A DNA stretch of 64,000 nt, from the NCBI GenBank assembly GCA_018303405.1, contig JAGVYD010000016.1, forward strand, positions 1-64,000. Direction: 5' to 3'. The position numbers and the translations under genes were made by a program. This DNA is from Candidatus Woesearchaeota archaeon. GTDB taxonomy: Archaea > Nanobdellota > Nanobdellia > Woesearchaeales > JABMPP01. Positions 33,705 to 42,341 of the stretch are shown piece after piece; the stretch's first letter is position 1, and every line of letters starts with the position of its first letter. The notes under the pieces are model-generated. The model was given only the letters and a program-made list of their open reading frames with translations, did no database searches and had not been told where the DNA came from.

Positions 33705-35063
33705 TTATTTTCTGACTTTTTTTTCAATTGTGATGGGATCGGTTTTTCCGAATCTGTCCATGTTCCAGTTTTCTATCAGGCTTCTTGCAGAGCTGAATGA
33801 TTTCTTTGGAGGCATTGTTCCATCTGAAAAAGCTGTCTGGTTATGGAGCAAATTGCGGATAAGTGTTTCTACATCCATGCCATCCCTGAAAAATATGTCA
33901 TGAGTCGCAGGAATCAAGCCCATGGTGTCAAGTTCCGGCTCTATATCGATTAGGGCCTTCAGTATGGGCAGCTGATTGAATCCTTCAATGCTTCTTCCGC
34001 TCTGGTTCTTGATTTCCTCAACTGGCATTCCCTGGGCTCTTTTAAGCCCTGCTTTGTAATTGGCGCTGTCAGGTCCCTGTGCTGTATACCTGATGTCATC
34101 ACCTATTGCCTGGAATTTTGGGTCGAATATGAATTTTGGATTGCCGCCAAACTTTGCAATGAAGTGGTGCAGGCTGTCCAAGTATGCATTGATTAAGGCT
34201 CCTTTTGCGCCTTCGCTTTCGTAGATTCGCCTGCCATTTTTTTCTACTCCTGCCAAGTAGCCTGTCGATAACGCAATTGTTGGTTTGATTAATCCGGAAA
34301 GAAGCACGGTTCTCAGACCTTTCGAACCCGCCGGGATTACGCCATAATCTTCCCTGCTTAAAACATGGCTAAGATACTTAAGCCATTCGTGCCTGGATTT
34401 TTCACCTGCTTTCACATCGCTTCCCATCCCTGTCCAAAGCATGGACAATGTCAGTTGGCCATTCAGGAGATTGGTGTACATCATATAACCAGAATGATAA
34501 AATTTAGGTATGCCCAAGCCAGCGAGTTCTTCCCTCATAATGTGATATGGGTCTGTGATTGTTATTTTACTCCCTTGGTCATTCATCTCCCAGCCTTTTG
34601 CGTAATTGACAACCGGAACGCCGGGCTTCAAATATGGCACCAATTTTTGTAGGACAGGCCTAACTGCGTCTGAGGTAACTGCTAGTGGCACCACATCTGC
34701 CTCGTGAAGCGCCAATTGTATAGAATCATCCAGGCTTCCAGTAACCTCAGGGGCAGCGATTACTAAAGTTCCTTCTCCTGCCTCGCGTTTTCCAGTGTCG
34801 TAATATACCCCCTTGGCTAAGTGGTCATACGCTGAGTGTGCGTGCAATTCCCTAAAATCATATTTGCCATCTTGAACTTCCTTGAGCACCCGAGAGGGGC
34901 TAGGATAAAAGTTCAATAGTGTGACTTTATACTCAAGATTCCGCCCAGGAATCGCCCTTTCTTTGTCCAGATATACACTGGCAAGCGCCTGGCCCAGCGC
35001 CCCTGAGCCAACTATTGCAATGTTAATTTGGTTATCTGGCTTTGAGGCTATTATCCCGGTCAT
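33705..35063 (-). CDS. Glycerol-3-phosphate dehydrogenase (GpsA-like)
   Basis: 452 residues, longer than bacterial GpsA (about 330-350). The N-terminal Rossmann NAD(P) motif is NIAIVGSGALGQALASVYL. VVPLAVTSDAVRPVLQKLVPYLKPGVPVVNYAKGWE corresponds to the GpsA VPS...KG region with the catalytic-type lysine. The C-terminal half has GSKGLRTVLLSGLIKPTIALSTGYLAG and GDDIRYTAQGPDSANYKAGL, matching the GpsA helical domain (KN...GD...SRN...G). It would make sn-glycerol 3-phosphate from dihydroxyacetone phosphate. It lies 10 bases downstream of a PlsB-like acyltransferase gene. Confidence 0.72.
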   Translation of the reverse strand: MTGIIASKPDNQINIAIVGSGALGQALASVYLDKERAIPGRNLEYKVTLLNFYPSPSRVLKEVQDGKYDFRELHAHSAYDHLAKGVYYDTGKREAGEGTLVIAAPEVTGSLDDSIQLALHEADVVPLAVTSDAVRPVLQKLVPYLKPGVPVVNYAKGWEMNDQGSKITITDPYHIMREELAGLGIPKFYHSGYMMYTNLLNGQLTLSMLWTGMGSDVKAGEKSRHEWLKYLSHVLSREDYGVIPAGSKGLRTVLLSGLIKPTIALSTGYLAGVEKNGRRIYESEGAKGALINAYLDSLHHFIAKFGGNPKFIFDPKFQAIGDDIRYTAQGPDSANYKAGLKRAQGMPVEEIKNQSGRSIEGFNQLPILKALIDIEPELDTMGLIPATHDIFFRDGMDVETLIRNLLHNQTAFSDGTMPPKKSFSSARSLIENWNMDRFGKTDPITIEKKVRK

Positions 35064-35073
35064 TTTGATCAGC

Positions 35074-36378
35074 TCACGTTCTGGAAGGTTTCATTTTATG
35101 GTAATTTATAATTTGGTTGGCCACACTTGCATACATTAAAAATGCAGCCTCGGTCCCGTCATGCGTCTGCCCCGGCACCAATATCCCATTTTCATTGAAT
35201 ATGACTCTTTTTTTGGATTGGTTGAAAAGTTTTAGTGCCCTCTCAGCAATAGTTTCTGCTGTCTGCCCTTCGATATTTTTGGCCAGGGGGATGTGATATT
35301 CTTTTGCTGTTTGAAGTACATTTGCAATTGCCCTGTATATCTCCTGCTTCGGGATATCATGCCTGCCTGAAAGAATTTCACTGTGAACCTGGCCTGTGTC
35401 AAATTTATCACTGCTTGATTCAGGGAGAAGGGAAAACAAGTGGTCATAATGCTGTGCCTGGCTGCCTTTGAAGATTAAATCCAGCAGTGCGTAAGCCAAG
35501 ATGTTTGTGCTTTGAAGCGGAAAATTGCCCATTACCCTGCCCCAAGCCATCTCCTGGACCATGCCTCTTAAATTTCTCAGTTCCTTGTCGGTTGCCCCTG
35601 GATATTCAGAAAGCAATTTTTTCATGCTAATCGGGGCGCCGTAATATGTTGTCAAATCCCCCTTGAAGCCGGACTTTGCGTGGTCAAAAATTAAGCCCCA
35701 TCTTGCTGAATCTGCATCCTTTTCCCTTAGGGATTTATCCCCGTAGAAGGTATAATCAGGGATTACTTCCGGCACTGAGAGAGTAGGCACAACTGCAATG
35801 TCTTTCCCCAGCCCATGCTTATCTGATATTCTCTGGGCAGCCAGGGAGGGCGCAATAAGCATTGCTTCAAAGGGCTTGATTCCGTTTATGGACAATCCTG
35901 CTGAATACATGAGAAGGTCGTCATCGTCCAAATGAAGATGCGTCAGGTATTTTTGCAGGGTGGCAATATTTCTGTGGGACTCTTCATTTGGGAATTTAAC
36001 GAGAAAATGCCCCATTGCAGGCGCAATAATTCTGTCTTTTCGGGAGGGGGATGTCTTCATTTTCTCGAGAAGCCGTTCCCTTCCGAGTATCTTGGGGATT
36101 GGAAGCCCCAAATCATGGATTAGCGTGCCCTGTAGCACATAATCCCCATGGGACATATGCGTTGACACATAATTCCTTGAGTCGAAAGACGCCATGTGTT
36201 CCGCATCAGATTCTGTGTTGTTATAGATGGCATCATATAAGGAAAGAATCTTTGGCTTCAATAAGCGTGTGGCTATGAATCCCCTTACAGGGCTTTTCTC
36301 AATAGCCATCCTATCCCATATTTCCTGCTGTTCAGGGGGCAGCCCTGACCTTAGATTTGGGACTTTGGGATTTCGCAT
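35074..36378 (-). CDS. PlsB-like glycerol-3-phosphate acyltransferase (predicted)
   Basis: 434 residues. The acyltransferase HX4D motif appears as STHMSHGDYVLQG (HMSHGD, 74-79), close to the PlsB form HxSHxDY, followed by GLPIPKILGRERLLEK. Further on, LLMYSAGLSINGIKPF sits where FPEGTRS is expected, and IAVVPTLSVPEVIPDY plus TTYYGAPISMKKLL match the later PlsB-type blocks. So the fold is well supported but the substrate-binding motif is divergent. The ATG at 36378 fits a TATA box (GATTTAAAAAG) about 26 bases upstream. Partner of the GpsA-like gene. Confidence 0.6.
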   Translation of the reverse strand: MRNPKVPNLRSGLPPEQQEIWDRMAIEKSPVRGFIATRLLKPKILSLYDAIYNNTESDAEHMASFDSRNYVSTHMSHGDYVLQGTLIHDLGLPIPKILGRERLLEKMKTSPSRKDRIIAPAMGHFLVKFPNEESHRNIATLQKYLTHLHLDDDDLLMYSAGLSINGIKPFEAMLIAPSLAAQRISDKHGLGKDIAVVPTLSVPEVIPDYTFYGDKSLREKDADSARWGLIFDHAKSGFKGDLTTYYGAPISMKKLLSEYPGATDKELRNLRGMVQEMAWGRVMGNFPLQSTNILAYALLDLIFKGSQAQHYDHLFSLLPESSSDKFDTGQVHSEILSGRHDIPKQEIYRAIANVLQTAKEYHIPLAKNIEGQTAETIAERALKLFNQSKKRVIFNENGILVPGQTHDGTEAAFLMYASVANQIINYHKMKPSRT

Positions 36379-36453
36379 GCATATGGCCAAGAAACTTCGC
36401 TTTTTAAATCTTTGCCATGTTTAGCATTGAAAAGTAGTGAAAACTCAAAGAAA

Positions 36454-36678
36454 TTATTTTCTTTTGTAGTGCTTCCTCATGCTGTCAAGAATCAGCGACT
36501 CTTTTTCAGGGGCATAAGTCATGGATATGACGCTTGCGATGAACATCATTATGAAAACAAGAGCAAATGCAAACCCGAAGCTGTGCGAGATTGGGAAAAC
36601 AAGGAGCACAGACCCAAGATAGCCAACCATGCTCATCAGCATGAAGCTTGCCGGCAATGGTGCAACGTCAATTGGCAA
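36454..36678 (-). CDS. Small two-helix membrane protein
   Basis: 74 residues with two TM helices (SFMLMSMVGYLGSVLLVFPIS and FGFAFALVFIMMFIASVISM) and a basic C-terminal tail. No ATG fits. A TTG at 36678 follows a good GAGGTGG site by a few bases, and a TTTATAT box lies about 50 bases upstream, so this start was chosen over the TTG at 36696. No family recognised. Confidence 0.55.
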   Translation of the reverse strand: MPIDVAPLPASFMLMSMVGYLGSVLLVFPISHSFGFAFALVFIMMFIASVISMTYAPEKESLILDSMRKHYKRK

Positions 36679-36784
36679 AATACCACCTCTTTTCAATTAT
36701 TTTGTCATTACACACTATTCAGATATAAACTTTTCTTTTCAGTGGGGCGCAAATCTTAAAACACGAATAGTTGGACAAATTCTT

Positions 36785-37912
36785 TCAGTCTCGCAGTATG
36801 AACCGGTCAAGCTGCTTTCTTGCCAGTTCTCTCTTTCTCTGGTGTTCCTTCAGGAATGAGTTTATCTTGTCTATCGCAATCTGCTTGATTTCCCCTGTAA
36901 GCATTTTGCCGCTTTTGTAATCATCATGGATCTGCTTCAGCTTCCCGTCATCCTCCTCAAGATAGCTGAGCCATTGGTAGGGGATATCTATCTCAGGGTT
37001 GCCGCCTTTCTTCCTGTGTTCCTCAATCGTTGGCTGCCCGCCTGAAAACGCATACTTGTTGATTTTTTTCTTGACAGTTGCTTCGTCATCTGTTGTATAG
37101 ATTGTTGTGTTCTCCTCAGAAGCTGACATTTTCGAGTCTGCTGTCAGGCCTGGCAGGAATTTGCAGTGTATGGATGCTGGCTTGTAATACCCCATTCTTG
37201 GCAATATGTCCCTGCTGATCCTGAAATGAGGGTCTTGGTCAATGGCATGCGGGATAAGGCATGGTATGTTCTTCCCGGCCCTGATTGAGGGCAGGAATGC
37301 CGGCACACTCTGCATGGATGTGAAAAATATTTGCCCCACATTTGTTTCGTTCTGGAAGCCGAACACTGCCTTTGTTGTTGAAAAAGTCAGCTTCTTTGCA
37401 ACTTTTATCGCTTCGCGGTAAAGTGTTTTTGCATAATCAATGTCTGAAAATATGAAAGTTTTCTTAGGGTCAAATCCTAATGCAATAATGTCTAATGCGT
37501 TCTCATAACCAAGCTTGTTTGCGTCGTCCAGCTCAAGCCCCTGCTTAAACAAGAATTTCTCATCATCCGTCAGCTGGAAATACAGCTCAGCATGGAATTT
37601 GTCCTGCAGCCACTTGGTGAACATCCACGGGATTAAATGGCCAATATGTGTGTTGCCGGATGGCCCCCTTCCTGTATAGAGGAAAAACTTGTTGCCTTTG
37701 TCATACTCATCCAAGAGCCAATTCATGTCACGATGGCTGAAAAAAAGCTTTCTTCTCAGGAAATGGTGCAATTCCCCTGTATGTTTTTTTATCCTTGCCA
37801 GTAGTTTTTCATCTATGGCTTCTGTTCCAAACTCCTTCACAAGCTTGCCGTAGTCAATTTCCCCCCTGACTTCCCAGGGCGTGACGATGAACTTTTCATG
37901 CTTGTCTGTCAT
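36785..37912 (-). CDS. trpS: Tryptophanyl-tRNA synthetase
   Basis: Charges tRNA-Trp. 375 residues of the archaeal/eukaryotic type: an N-terminal extension KFIVTPWEVRGEIDYGKLVKEFG, the HIGH motif in TGRGPSGNTHIGHL, YFQLTDDEKF, IPHAIDQDPHFRISRDIL and the KMSAS loop ADSKMSASEENTTIYTTDD. Complete and typical. Confidence 0.96.
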   Translation of the reverse strand: MTDKHEKFIVTPWEVRGEIDYGKLVKEFGTEAIDEKLLARIKKHTGELHHFLRRKLFFSHRDMNWLLDEYDKGNKFFLYTGRGPSGNTHIGHLIPWMFTKWLQDKFHAELYFQLTDDEKFLFKQGLELDDANKLGYENALDIIALGFDPKKTFIFSDIDYAKTLYREAIKVAKKLTFSTTKAVFGFQNETNVGQIFFTSMQSVPAFLPSIRAGKNIPCLIPHAIDQDPHFRISRDILPRMGYYKPASIHCKFLPGLTADSKMSASEENTTIYTTDDEATVKKKINKYAFSGGQPTIEEHRKKGGNPEIDIPYQWLSYLEEDDGKLKQIHDDYKSGKMLTGEIKQIAIDKINSFLKEHQRKRELARKQLDRFILRD

Positions 37913-37947
37913 GCTGCTTCAACCCATTCCACATTTAAATAATTTAC

Positions 37948-38634
37948 CTACATGAAAGCTCCTGAAGGGGCATTAGATCGGCTTGTTGGGGAGCTGCCAT
38001 CATAAACATTCGCCATTTTCATGACCAGCTGGTATAAATCATTGTTATCAGCCCTGCGGACAACAAAATTTCTGGTGACCTTGCGAATCCCTTCAACAGC
38101 ATGCCGCATCTCTCGTTCATAGGCGCTAACCACCAAATCCAGAGCCCCGTTTTTGTCCCTGTTGTATGCTAAGAATCCCGATCCATGTATGGAATAGAGG
38201 CCAAAATTCGTCTCGGTTTCGGGAACCTTTCCATTACCTTGGCTCTCTGCCATGTGTGCCCTGATCTTTTGAAGCACATTCTTTCCGGCCTTGCCATGGA
38301 CAATGACTCTCAGATAGACCCTGCCATCCTTGCCCCCCATCTCTGAAATTGCCTGTCCTGGATTGTCTTCCAATCCCTCGTAATAATCTCTCGTCGAAGG
38401 CTCAAAATGTGTCATTTCAAGCCCGATGTCCTGCATCAGGCCTGCCATCTTGGCTTCCAGATTATGGTCATGCAAGTCATGGATGCTTACATGCAATTCC
38501 GGAATAACGAGCCCTGGATATCCAGTATCATGGATATGCTCATTGATGCCTGCGCGATGGCCCGGTATACCATTTGACTTAAGCAGCTCCGCTACAATGC
38601 CCCTCAGCTCTGTGTCTCCCTTAAATGTCATCAT
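37948..38634 (-). CDS. Hypothetical protein
   Basis: About 228 residues, rich in histidine near the N-terminus (INEHIHDTGYPG, LHVSIHDLHDHN), soluble, with no recognised domain. Two ATGs (38634, 38643) follow a GGAGG; 38634 gives better spacing. A minus-strand TATA-like TTTAAATATAA near 38835 suggests a long leader. Between 38635 and 38879 I see only this and the SSB promoter. Confidence 0.5.
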   Translation of the reverse strand: MMTFKGDTELRGIVAELLKSNGIPGHRAGINEHIHDTGYPGLVIPELHVSIHDLHDHNLEAKMAGLMQDIGLEMTHFEPSTRDYYEGLEDNPGQAISEMGGKDGRVYLRVIVHGKAGKNVLQKIRAHMAESQGNGKVPETETNFGLYSIHGSGFLAYNRDKNGALDLVVSAYEREMRHAVEGIRKVTRNFVVRRADNNDLYQLVMKMANVYDGSSPTSRSNAPSGAFM

Positions 38635-38879
38635 CTTAATCATTCCTCCGTTGTTTTTGTATATCCTGTGAAAAATGAAAAATTGTTGGCCAAGAATCCA
38701 GGACGGCAATGTATCAAGCCATCAAAAACATCGGGAATTCATGGCAAAAGCTAACAATGAGAAGTTCTAGCGCCAATACCAATAATCAACTTTGAAATTT
38801 ACCATAGTCCTGTGAAAATGCATGTTATATTTAAACTTTCTGCATAAGATTTATAAATTAACTTGGGTTTTCAGGCATC

Positions 38880-39296
38880 ATGGCACTCAAAGACTTACAG
38901 GTTAGGCAGGGAAAAGTAGATGTGGTCGTCGACGTTATTGAAAAGGGCGATGTCCGGACTTTCAACAAGTTTGGCAATTCTGGCAGGGTTGCCAATGCAA
39001 AAGTCAAGGATGAATCAGGCGAGATGACCCTGACTTTGTGGAACGATGACATAGACAAGGTCAATGTTGGCGACAAGATCCAGATCAAGAATGGCTATGT
39101 CGGCGAATGGCAGGGCGAGCCACAGCTTTCAACAGGCAAGTTTGGAAGCATGGAAGTGGTTGGGAAGGCGTCGGCTTCTGCCCCAGGAGCATCCGCCAAG
39201 GAAGCAACTCCTGCAACAGATGATAATTTCGAGGATGAGAGTGGCGACGTGCAGGAAGAAAGCATTGATGACCTTTACGACGAAGAGGAAAATTGA
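38880..39296 (+). CDS. Single-stranded DNA-binding OB-fold protein (SSB/RPA-like)
   Basis: 138 residues. One OB fold (LQVRQGKVDVVVDVIEKGDVRTFNKFG...VANAKVKDESGEMTLTLWNDDIDKVNVGDKIQIKNGYVGEWQGEPQLSTG) is followed by an alanine-rich linker and a strongly acidic tail (DDLYDEEEN). This is the layout of archaeal SSBs related to hSSB/SOSS-B. The acidic tail would recruit partners. TATA GATTTATAAA (about 38847-38856) lies 28 bases before the ATG. Confidence 0.88.
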   Translation: MALKDLQVRQGKVDVVVDVIEKGDVRTFNKFGNSGRVANAKVKDESGEMTLTLWNDDIDKVNVGDKIQIKNGYVGEWQGEPQLSTGKFGSMEVVGKASASAPGASAKEATPATDDNFEDESGDVQEESIDDLYDEEEN

Positions 39297-39366
39297 TTAT
39301 TTCTTTATTTTACTGTTCAGTAGTCAAATTGCAAAGCTTTTTAATTTCTCGCAGATTTTTAAATTC

Positions 39367-39915
39367 ATGGGAGTATCGGACTTGGCAAGCAATGGAAAAG
39401 TTATGGATTTGGGCAATTATGTTGGCCATCTTGCAGAGCTTGGATTTGCTCCATATGACAGGGATGACTGCCGCACCGTATTTAGAAAAGATGATTCCCG
39501 TGGCAGGGGGCTTTATGTCAGCGTAAGAACTGCAACTGAGGCCGGAAAAAATGATTTGGGATCAGTTGAAATCATGCTCGGCCATAAAAACATGGGCCAT
39601 AATGAGAATGCCGAGGCGGTCCTTGCTGAAAACCTTTTCTGGATGGTGCTCAGGAATGTCGGCTATGAGGCAGTCAAGACCAGGCTTCCTGGAAAAAAAC
39701 AGGAAGACCCGGGCCAGGGGGAGCGCCCATGGCTGCACAGGATAGCACGGCCAAAAAGCCTTGGGAGCTCAATGAAGCTGGGCAGGAACAGCCTGGATGA
39801 CATCAAGAATGATGTCACTTTTGTGGCTGCTGTGTTTGAGAATGCAAGCAATCTGGCTGCCTCCTCATACAGCGGGATGCCTGCGTCCATGAGGTTTACT
39901 CCCCAGTATTATTAG
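39367..39915 (+). CDS. Hypothetical protein
   Basis: 182 residues, alpha/beta-looking, no recognised family. A TATA-like CTTTTTAATTT lies 27 bases before the ATG at 39367, so it is probably leaderless; the longer frame from 39064 runs through the SSB gene and is not used. Last host gene before the tRNA-Phe island. Confidence 0.55.
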   Translation: MGVSDLASNGKVMDLGNYVGHLAELGFAPYDRDDCRTVFRKDDSRGRGLYVSVRTATEAGKNDLGSVEIMLGHKNMGHNENAEAVLAENLFWMVLRNVGYEAVKTRLPGKKQEDPGQGERPWLHRIARPKSLGSSMKLGRNSLDDIKNDVTFVAAVFENASNLAASSYSGMPASMRFTPQYY

Positions 39916-40047
39916 CAGCCTTTTTTTCTGCAGCAGTTTTTCCGAAAAGGTTTTAAAGCATGTTGGGATACTTTTGAAGCATGTTGTTGGCTGCAAAGCA
40001 AGCATTGAGTTTATGGGATTGAGCAACGCGAAATCCCGTTAATACGA

Positions 40048-40071
40048 TTCCGTGCGAGCTGAGGCCAGCTC
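40048..40071. repeat. Third copy of the dispersed hairpin element
   Basis: TTCCGTGCGAGCTGAGGCCAGCTC-like sequence shared with the ends of the 59-bp repeats near rio1. Here GAGCTG-aggc-CAGCTC makes a perfect 6-bp hairpin ending two bases before the tRNA. Upstream lies GGGATT...AATCCC (about 40016-40037), similar in layout to the dyads at 28993. Confidence 0.7.
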
Positions 40072-40072
40072 T

Positions 40073-40168
40073 GGGACGATAGCTCAGCTTGGGAGAGCAC
40101 ACGGCTGAAGAATCTTGCAAAAGATGTTTGAAACCGTGGTGTCCTGGGTTCAAATCCCAGTCGTCCCA
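40073..40168 (+). tRNA. tRNA-Phe (GAA) with a 22-base intron
   Basis: Acceptor GGGACGA pairs with TCGTCCC (40161-40167), discriminator A at 40168. The D arm is GCTC...GAGC, the anticodon stem CACGG/CCGTG, and the T arm CTGGG-TTCAAAT-CCCAG. The loop reads CTGAAG then an insert of 22 bases (about 40112-40133) and a final A, so the intron is at the canonical 37/38 position, with an internal ATCTT-gcaa-AAGAT hairpin. The 3' half (from 40136) doubles as the attachment site. Confidence 0.95.
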
Positions 40169-40187
40169 TCTATTAATTCTGTTGATA
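40136..40187. repeat. Attachment site att-A (left end of element)
   Basis: 52 bases identical to 49127-49178, from GTGGTGTCC through the tRNA 3' end (TCAAATCCCAGTCGTCCCAT) to TGTTGATA. The last 18 bases beyond the tRNA come from the element. It begins 3' of the tRNA intron, so the intron stays with the chromosome. Confidence 0.95.
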
Positions 40188-41014
40188 GGATTGAGTTGTT
40201 AGTTAGTAGTTTGACGAAACATAAGCTGGAAAGGTTAAGTAAAACCTTGCATAAAATATACAAGGAAAAGTATAGGGCAAAGGATAAGAAACGCAAGTAT
40301 GGCAACATAAACAAGGGCTTCACAGAAGAGGAATTGCAGCGCTTTTTATCGTCAGTGAAGAACCCTAAGGCTTATTTGGCATTTCTACTGCAAAGCCATC
40401 TTGGTTTAAGGGTTACTGAAGTTGTAAATATGAAGTTGGATGACATTGATTTCCGCAGCAACAAGGTCAGGATTTCAACATTAAAAGCCAAGACTGGAGA
40501 CTTTATGTTTATGCCTTCCAGGGTTCGAAAATTCTTGTTAACCTGGGTTCAGAAACACCAAAATAAAATTGAGGAAAAAGGTGGTTTTGTTTTATTTTCT
40601 GATAATCCCTGGCAGAAAAGAGACCATATTAGCCAACATTGGTTACGAAATGAGTTTAGGGAATGTTGTCTTTTGACTAACTTGGATGAATGGTATGACT
40701 ATGCTGATGACCAAAAGAATCCAAGGCAAAAAGGACCCAGGAAATTACATAGATTGACTACCCATAGCCTTAGGCATTATTTCATAACCAAGGTCTATAA
40801 CCACTGCAAGAACCCTATTTTAACTCAGAAGTTAGCCAGACATACAGACCTACAAAGCACTCAGACCTACATTAACATCAATCTGGAAAAGCTTGGGACT
40901 ATTGTAGATGAAGTCTTTGAGCCAGAGAATATGCAAGAAAAGGACAATTTAATGGAGTTTATGCAGATGTACGCTAGGTATAAGCAAATGAAGGTTAATG
41001 CTAACAAGAATTAA
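40136..41014 (+). CDS. Integrase, C-terminal part (tyrosine recombinase, split gene)
   Basis: 292 codons from the att core to the stop, holding the full catalytic domain: Arg in SHLGLRVTEVVNM, His-x-x-Arg in THSLRHYF, His in LARHTD and the nucleophile Tyr in STQTYININ. In the chromosome the frame runs back into the tRNA gene (to an ATG at 40124 and TTG at 40115), so a product may still be made from there. In the circular form it joins in frame to the 23 codons at 49058-49126, giving a 315-residue protein. Confidence 0.92.
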   Translation: MVSWVQIPVVPSINSVDRIELLVSSLTKHKLERLSKTLHKIYKEKYRAKDKKRKYGNINKGFTEEELQRFLSSVKNPKAYLAFLLQSHLGLRVTEVVNMKLDDIDFRSNKVRISTLKAKTGDFMFMPSRVRKFLLTWVQKHQNKIEEKGGFVLFSDNPWQKRDHISQHWLRNEFRECCLLTNLDEWYDYADDQKNPRQKGPRKLHRLTTHSLRHYFITKVYNHCKNPILTQKLARHTDLQSTQTYININLEKLGTIVDEVFEPENMQEKDNLMEFMQMYARYKQMKVNANKN

Positions 41015-41076
41015 TCGCAGCATAAAATCCTCCGAAATGTGCCAATCTATTTATACTATGTATAGTACACTTTTTT

Positions 41077-41793
41077 ATGGCTTGTTTAGGAACAACAAAA
41101 GATGGGCAACCTTGCCAAAGGAATCCTGAAGTTGGTGAGCAATATTGTTGGCAACATACAAATGGTTTTTTAAAAAAATCAACTTTGTTTATTGCATCAA
41201 TTCTTGGAGTAAAAAGAAGATTTCTGATTTGGCTTATAATATTTTCAATTGGGGTATTTCTACTGCAAACATATGCCTCAAATAAAATTAATTACAGGTT
41301 AGACCAACTTGAATTCAAACCGAATATTGAGATGGAGGTATCCCCTTATCTTAAACAGGACAAATTTGGGGAGTATCTACCTTTAATTATTTACAATACG
41401 GGGGATTTTACTTTCAAGGACATTTACTTTGCAATAACTTCCTGTGGGATGGATAACCTCTACGACCAATATCATCTTCCAATTTTGCCTGCCCATTCTC
41501 AAAAAGAGATTCCTTTTGGAAATAAACATGTTATTGATATATTTAAATCGTTAGAGTGCTATCCATTTTCTCGTTTAACTAATGTTGGATATAGTTTTGA
41601 TTTTAGTATGAGTGATATACAAACGGGGAAAAAGGTGAGTGGTGTTTCAATAGGCTGTGGTTGGTGTTATTTCAAGGTTTTACTGGTTGCGCAGTATTCA
41701 AAAGATGGAAAGAACGAATCATTTAGTAAAAATATAACGGGGATGTATAGAGCACCAGTTCAACTTATTTATACAATCTCTCAACATCAATAG
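41077..41793 (+). CDS. Zinc-finger membrane protein of the element
   Basis: 238 residues. The N-terminus has a small cysteine/histidine finger, CLGTTKDGQPCQRNPEVGEQYCWQH. One TM helix follows (RFLIWLIIFSIGVFLLQTYA, about 48-67), then a beta-rich domain of about 165 residues, probably outside the cell. A TATA box near 41047 places the start at the ATG. Function unknown; a surface or entry-exclusion role is possible. Confidence 0.65.
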   Translation: MACLGTTKDGQPCQRNPEVGEQYCWQHTNGFLKKSTLFIASILGVKRRFLIWLIIFSIGVFLLQTYASNKINYRLDQLEFKPNIEMEVSPYLKQDKFGEYLPLIIYNTGDFTFKDIYFAITSCGMDNLYDQYHLPILPAHSQKEIPFGNKHVIDIFKSLECYPFSRLTNVGYSFDFSMSDIQTGKKVSGVSIGCGWCYFKVLLVAQYSKDGKNESFSKNITGMYRAPVQLIYTISQHQ

Positions 41794-41811
41794 CCAATTT
41801 GCGGTTCCCTT

Positions 41812-42327
41812 TCAAACTCTCCAAAAATATAGGTCTAAATAACATCTATCACAAGTATATTGCTCCTTAGCTAATTTCCTTGCAAATATTTGGATGCTAT
41901 CACTATTTTCCCTTTGCAAATTGTTAATGTTACTCCAATTTAATTTTATGCCTTCTTCTTTAGCTTTGTTCATCAACTTTTTTGCATTTGGGTTATCCAA
42001 TGTCAATTCCAGATAAGGAATCAAATTTCTTAAATTATTTTTATCTGAAAGGAAAATGTCGTGAACAACTTGAAATAGAAAAATATTAAGTGATTTTCTT
42101 GCCATACCCCAACTTTTTGAGGGTAAGAGTTCCATAAGTGAATGAGTTTTTGAATCAAGCCAAGAAATAAATTCCACTTCACTTTTAATATTTGTCAGCT
42201 CTTGCAAATTCATATTTTGAAGAAAATCAATGGCTATCTTGACACTACCTTTTGGTTGCCCACGTAAAGTTGATGGACTTATAGATATATTTGCAATTCT
42301 ATTTTGCATCAATGCTAATGGCACCAT
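41812..42327 (-). CDS. Hypothetical partner of the four-helix membrane protein
   Basis: 171 residues, soluble. MVPLALMQNRIANISISPSTLRGQPKG...SWLDSKT...SWGMARKSLNIFLFQVVHDIFLSD resembles a widespread uncharacterised bacterial family that I can recall only by its pattern. CDRCYLDLYFWR at the C-terminus has a CxxC. The ATG at 42327 follows GGTGACAAT, which beats the TTG at 42354. Gene follows the membrane protein by 14 bases. A two-gene defence-like unit is possible. Confidence 0.55.
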   Translation of the reverse strand: MVPLALMQNRIANISISPSTLRGQPKGSVKIAIDFLQNMNLQELTNIKSEVEFISWLDSKTHSLMELLPSKSWGMARKSLNIFLFQVVHDIFLSDKNNLRNLIPYLELTLDNPNAKKLMNKAKEEGIKLNWSNINNLQRENSDSIQIFARKLAKEQYTCDRCYLDLYFWRV

Positions 42328-42341
42328 ATTGTCACCAGTCG

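Noticed and set aside
35074-36378. HD-domain phosphohydrolase (H...HD spacing in LIHDLG)
   Set aside because: The HMSHGDY motif and later blocks fit a PlsB-like acyltransferase better, and the gpsA-like neighbour supports that.
39064-39366. N-terminal extension of the 39367 protein
   Set aside because: It runs through the SSB gene in another frame, and the TATA box fits the ATG at 39367.
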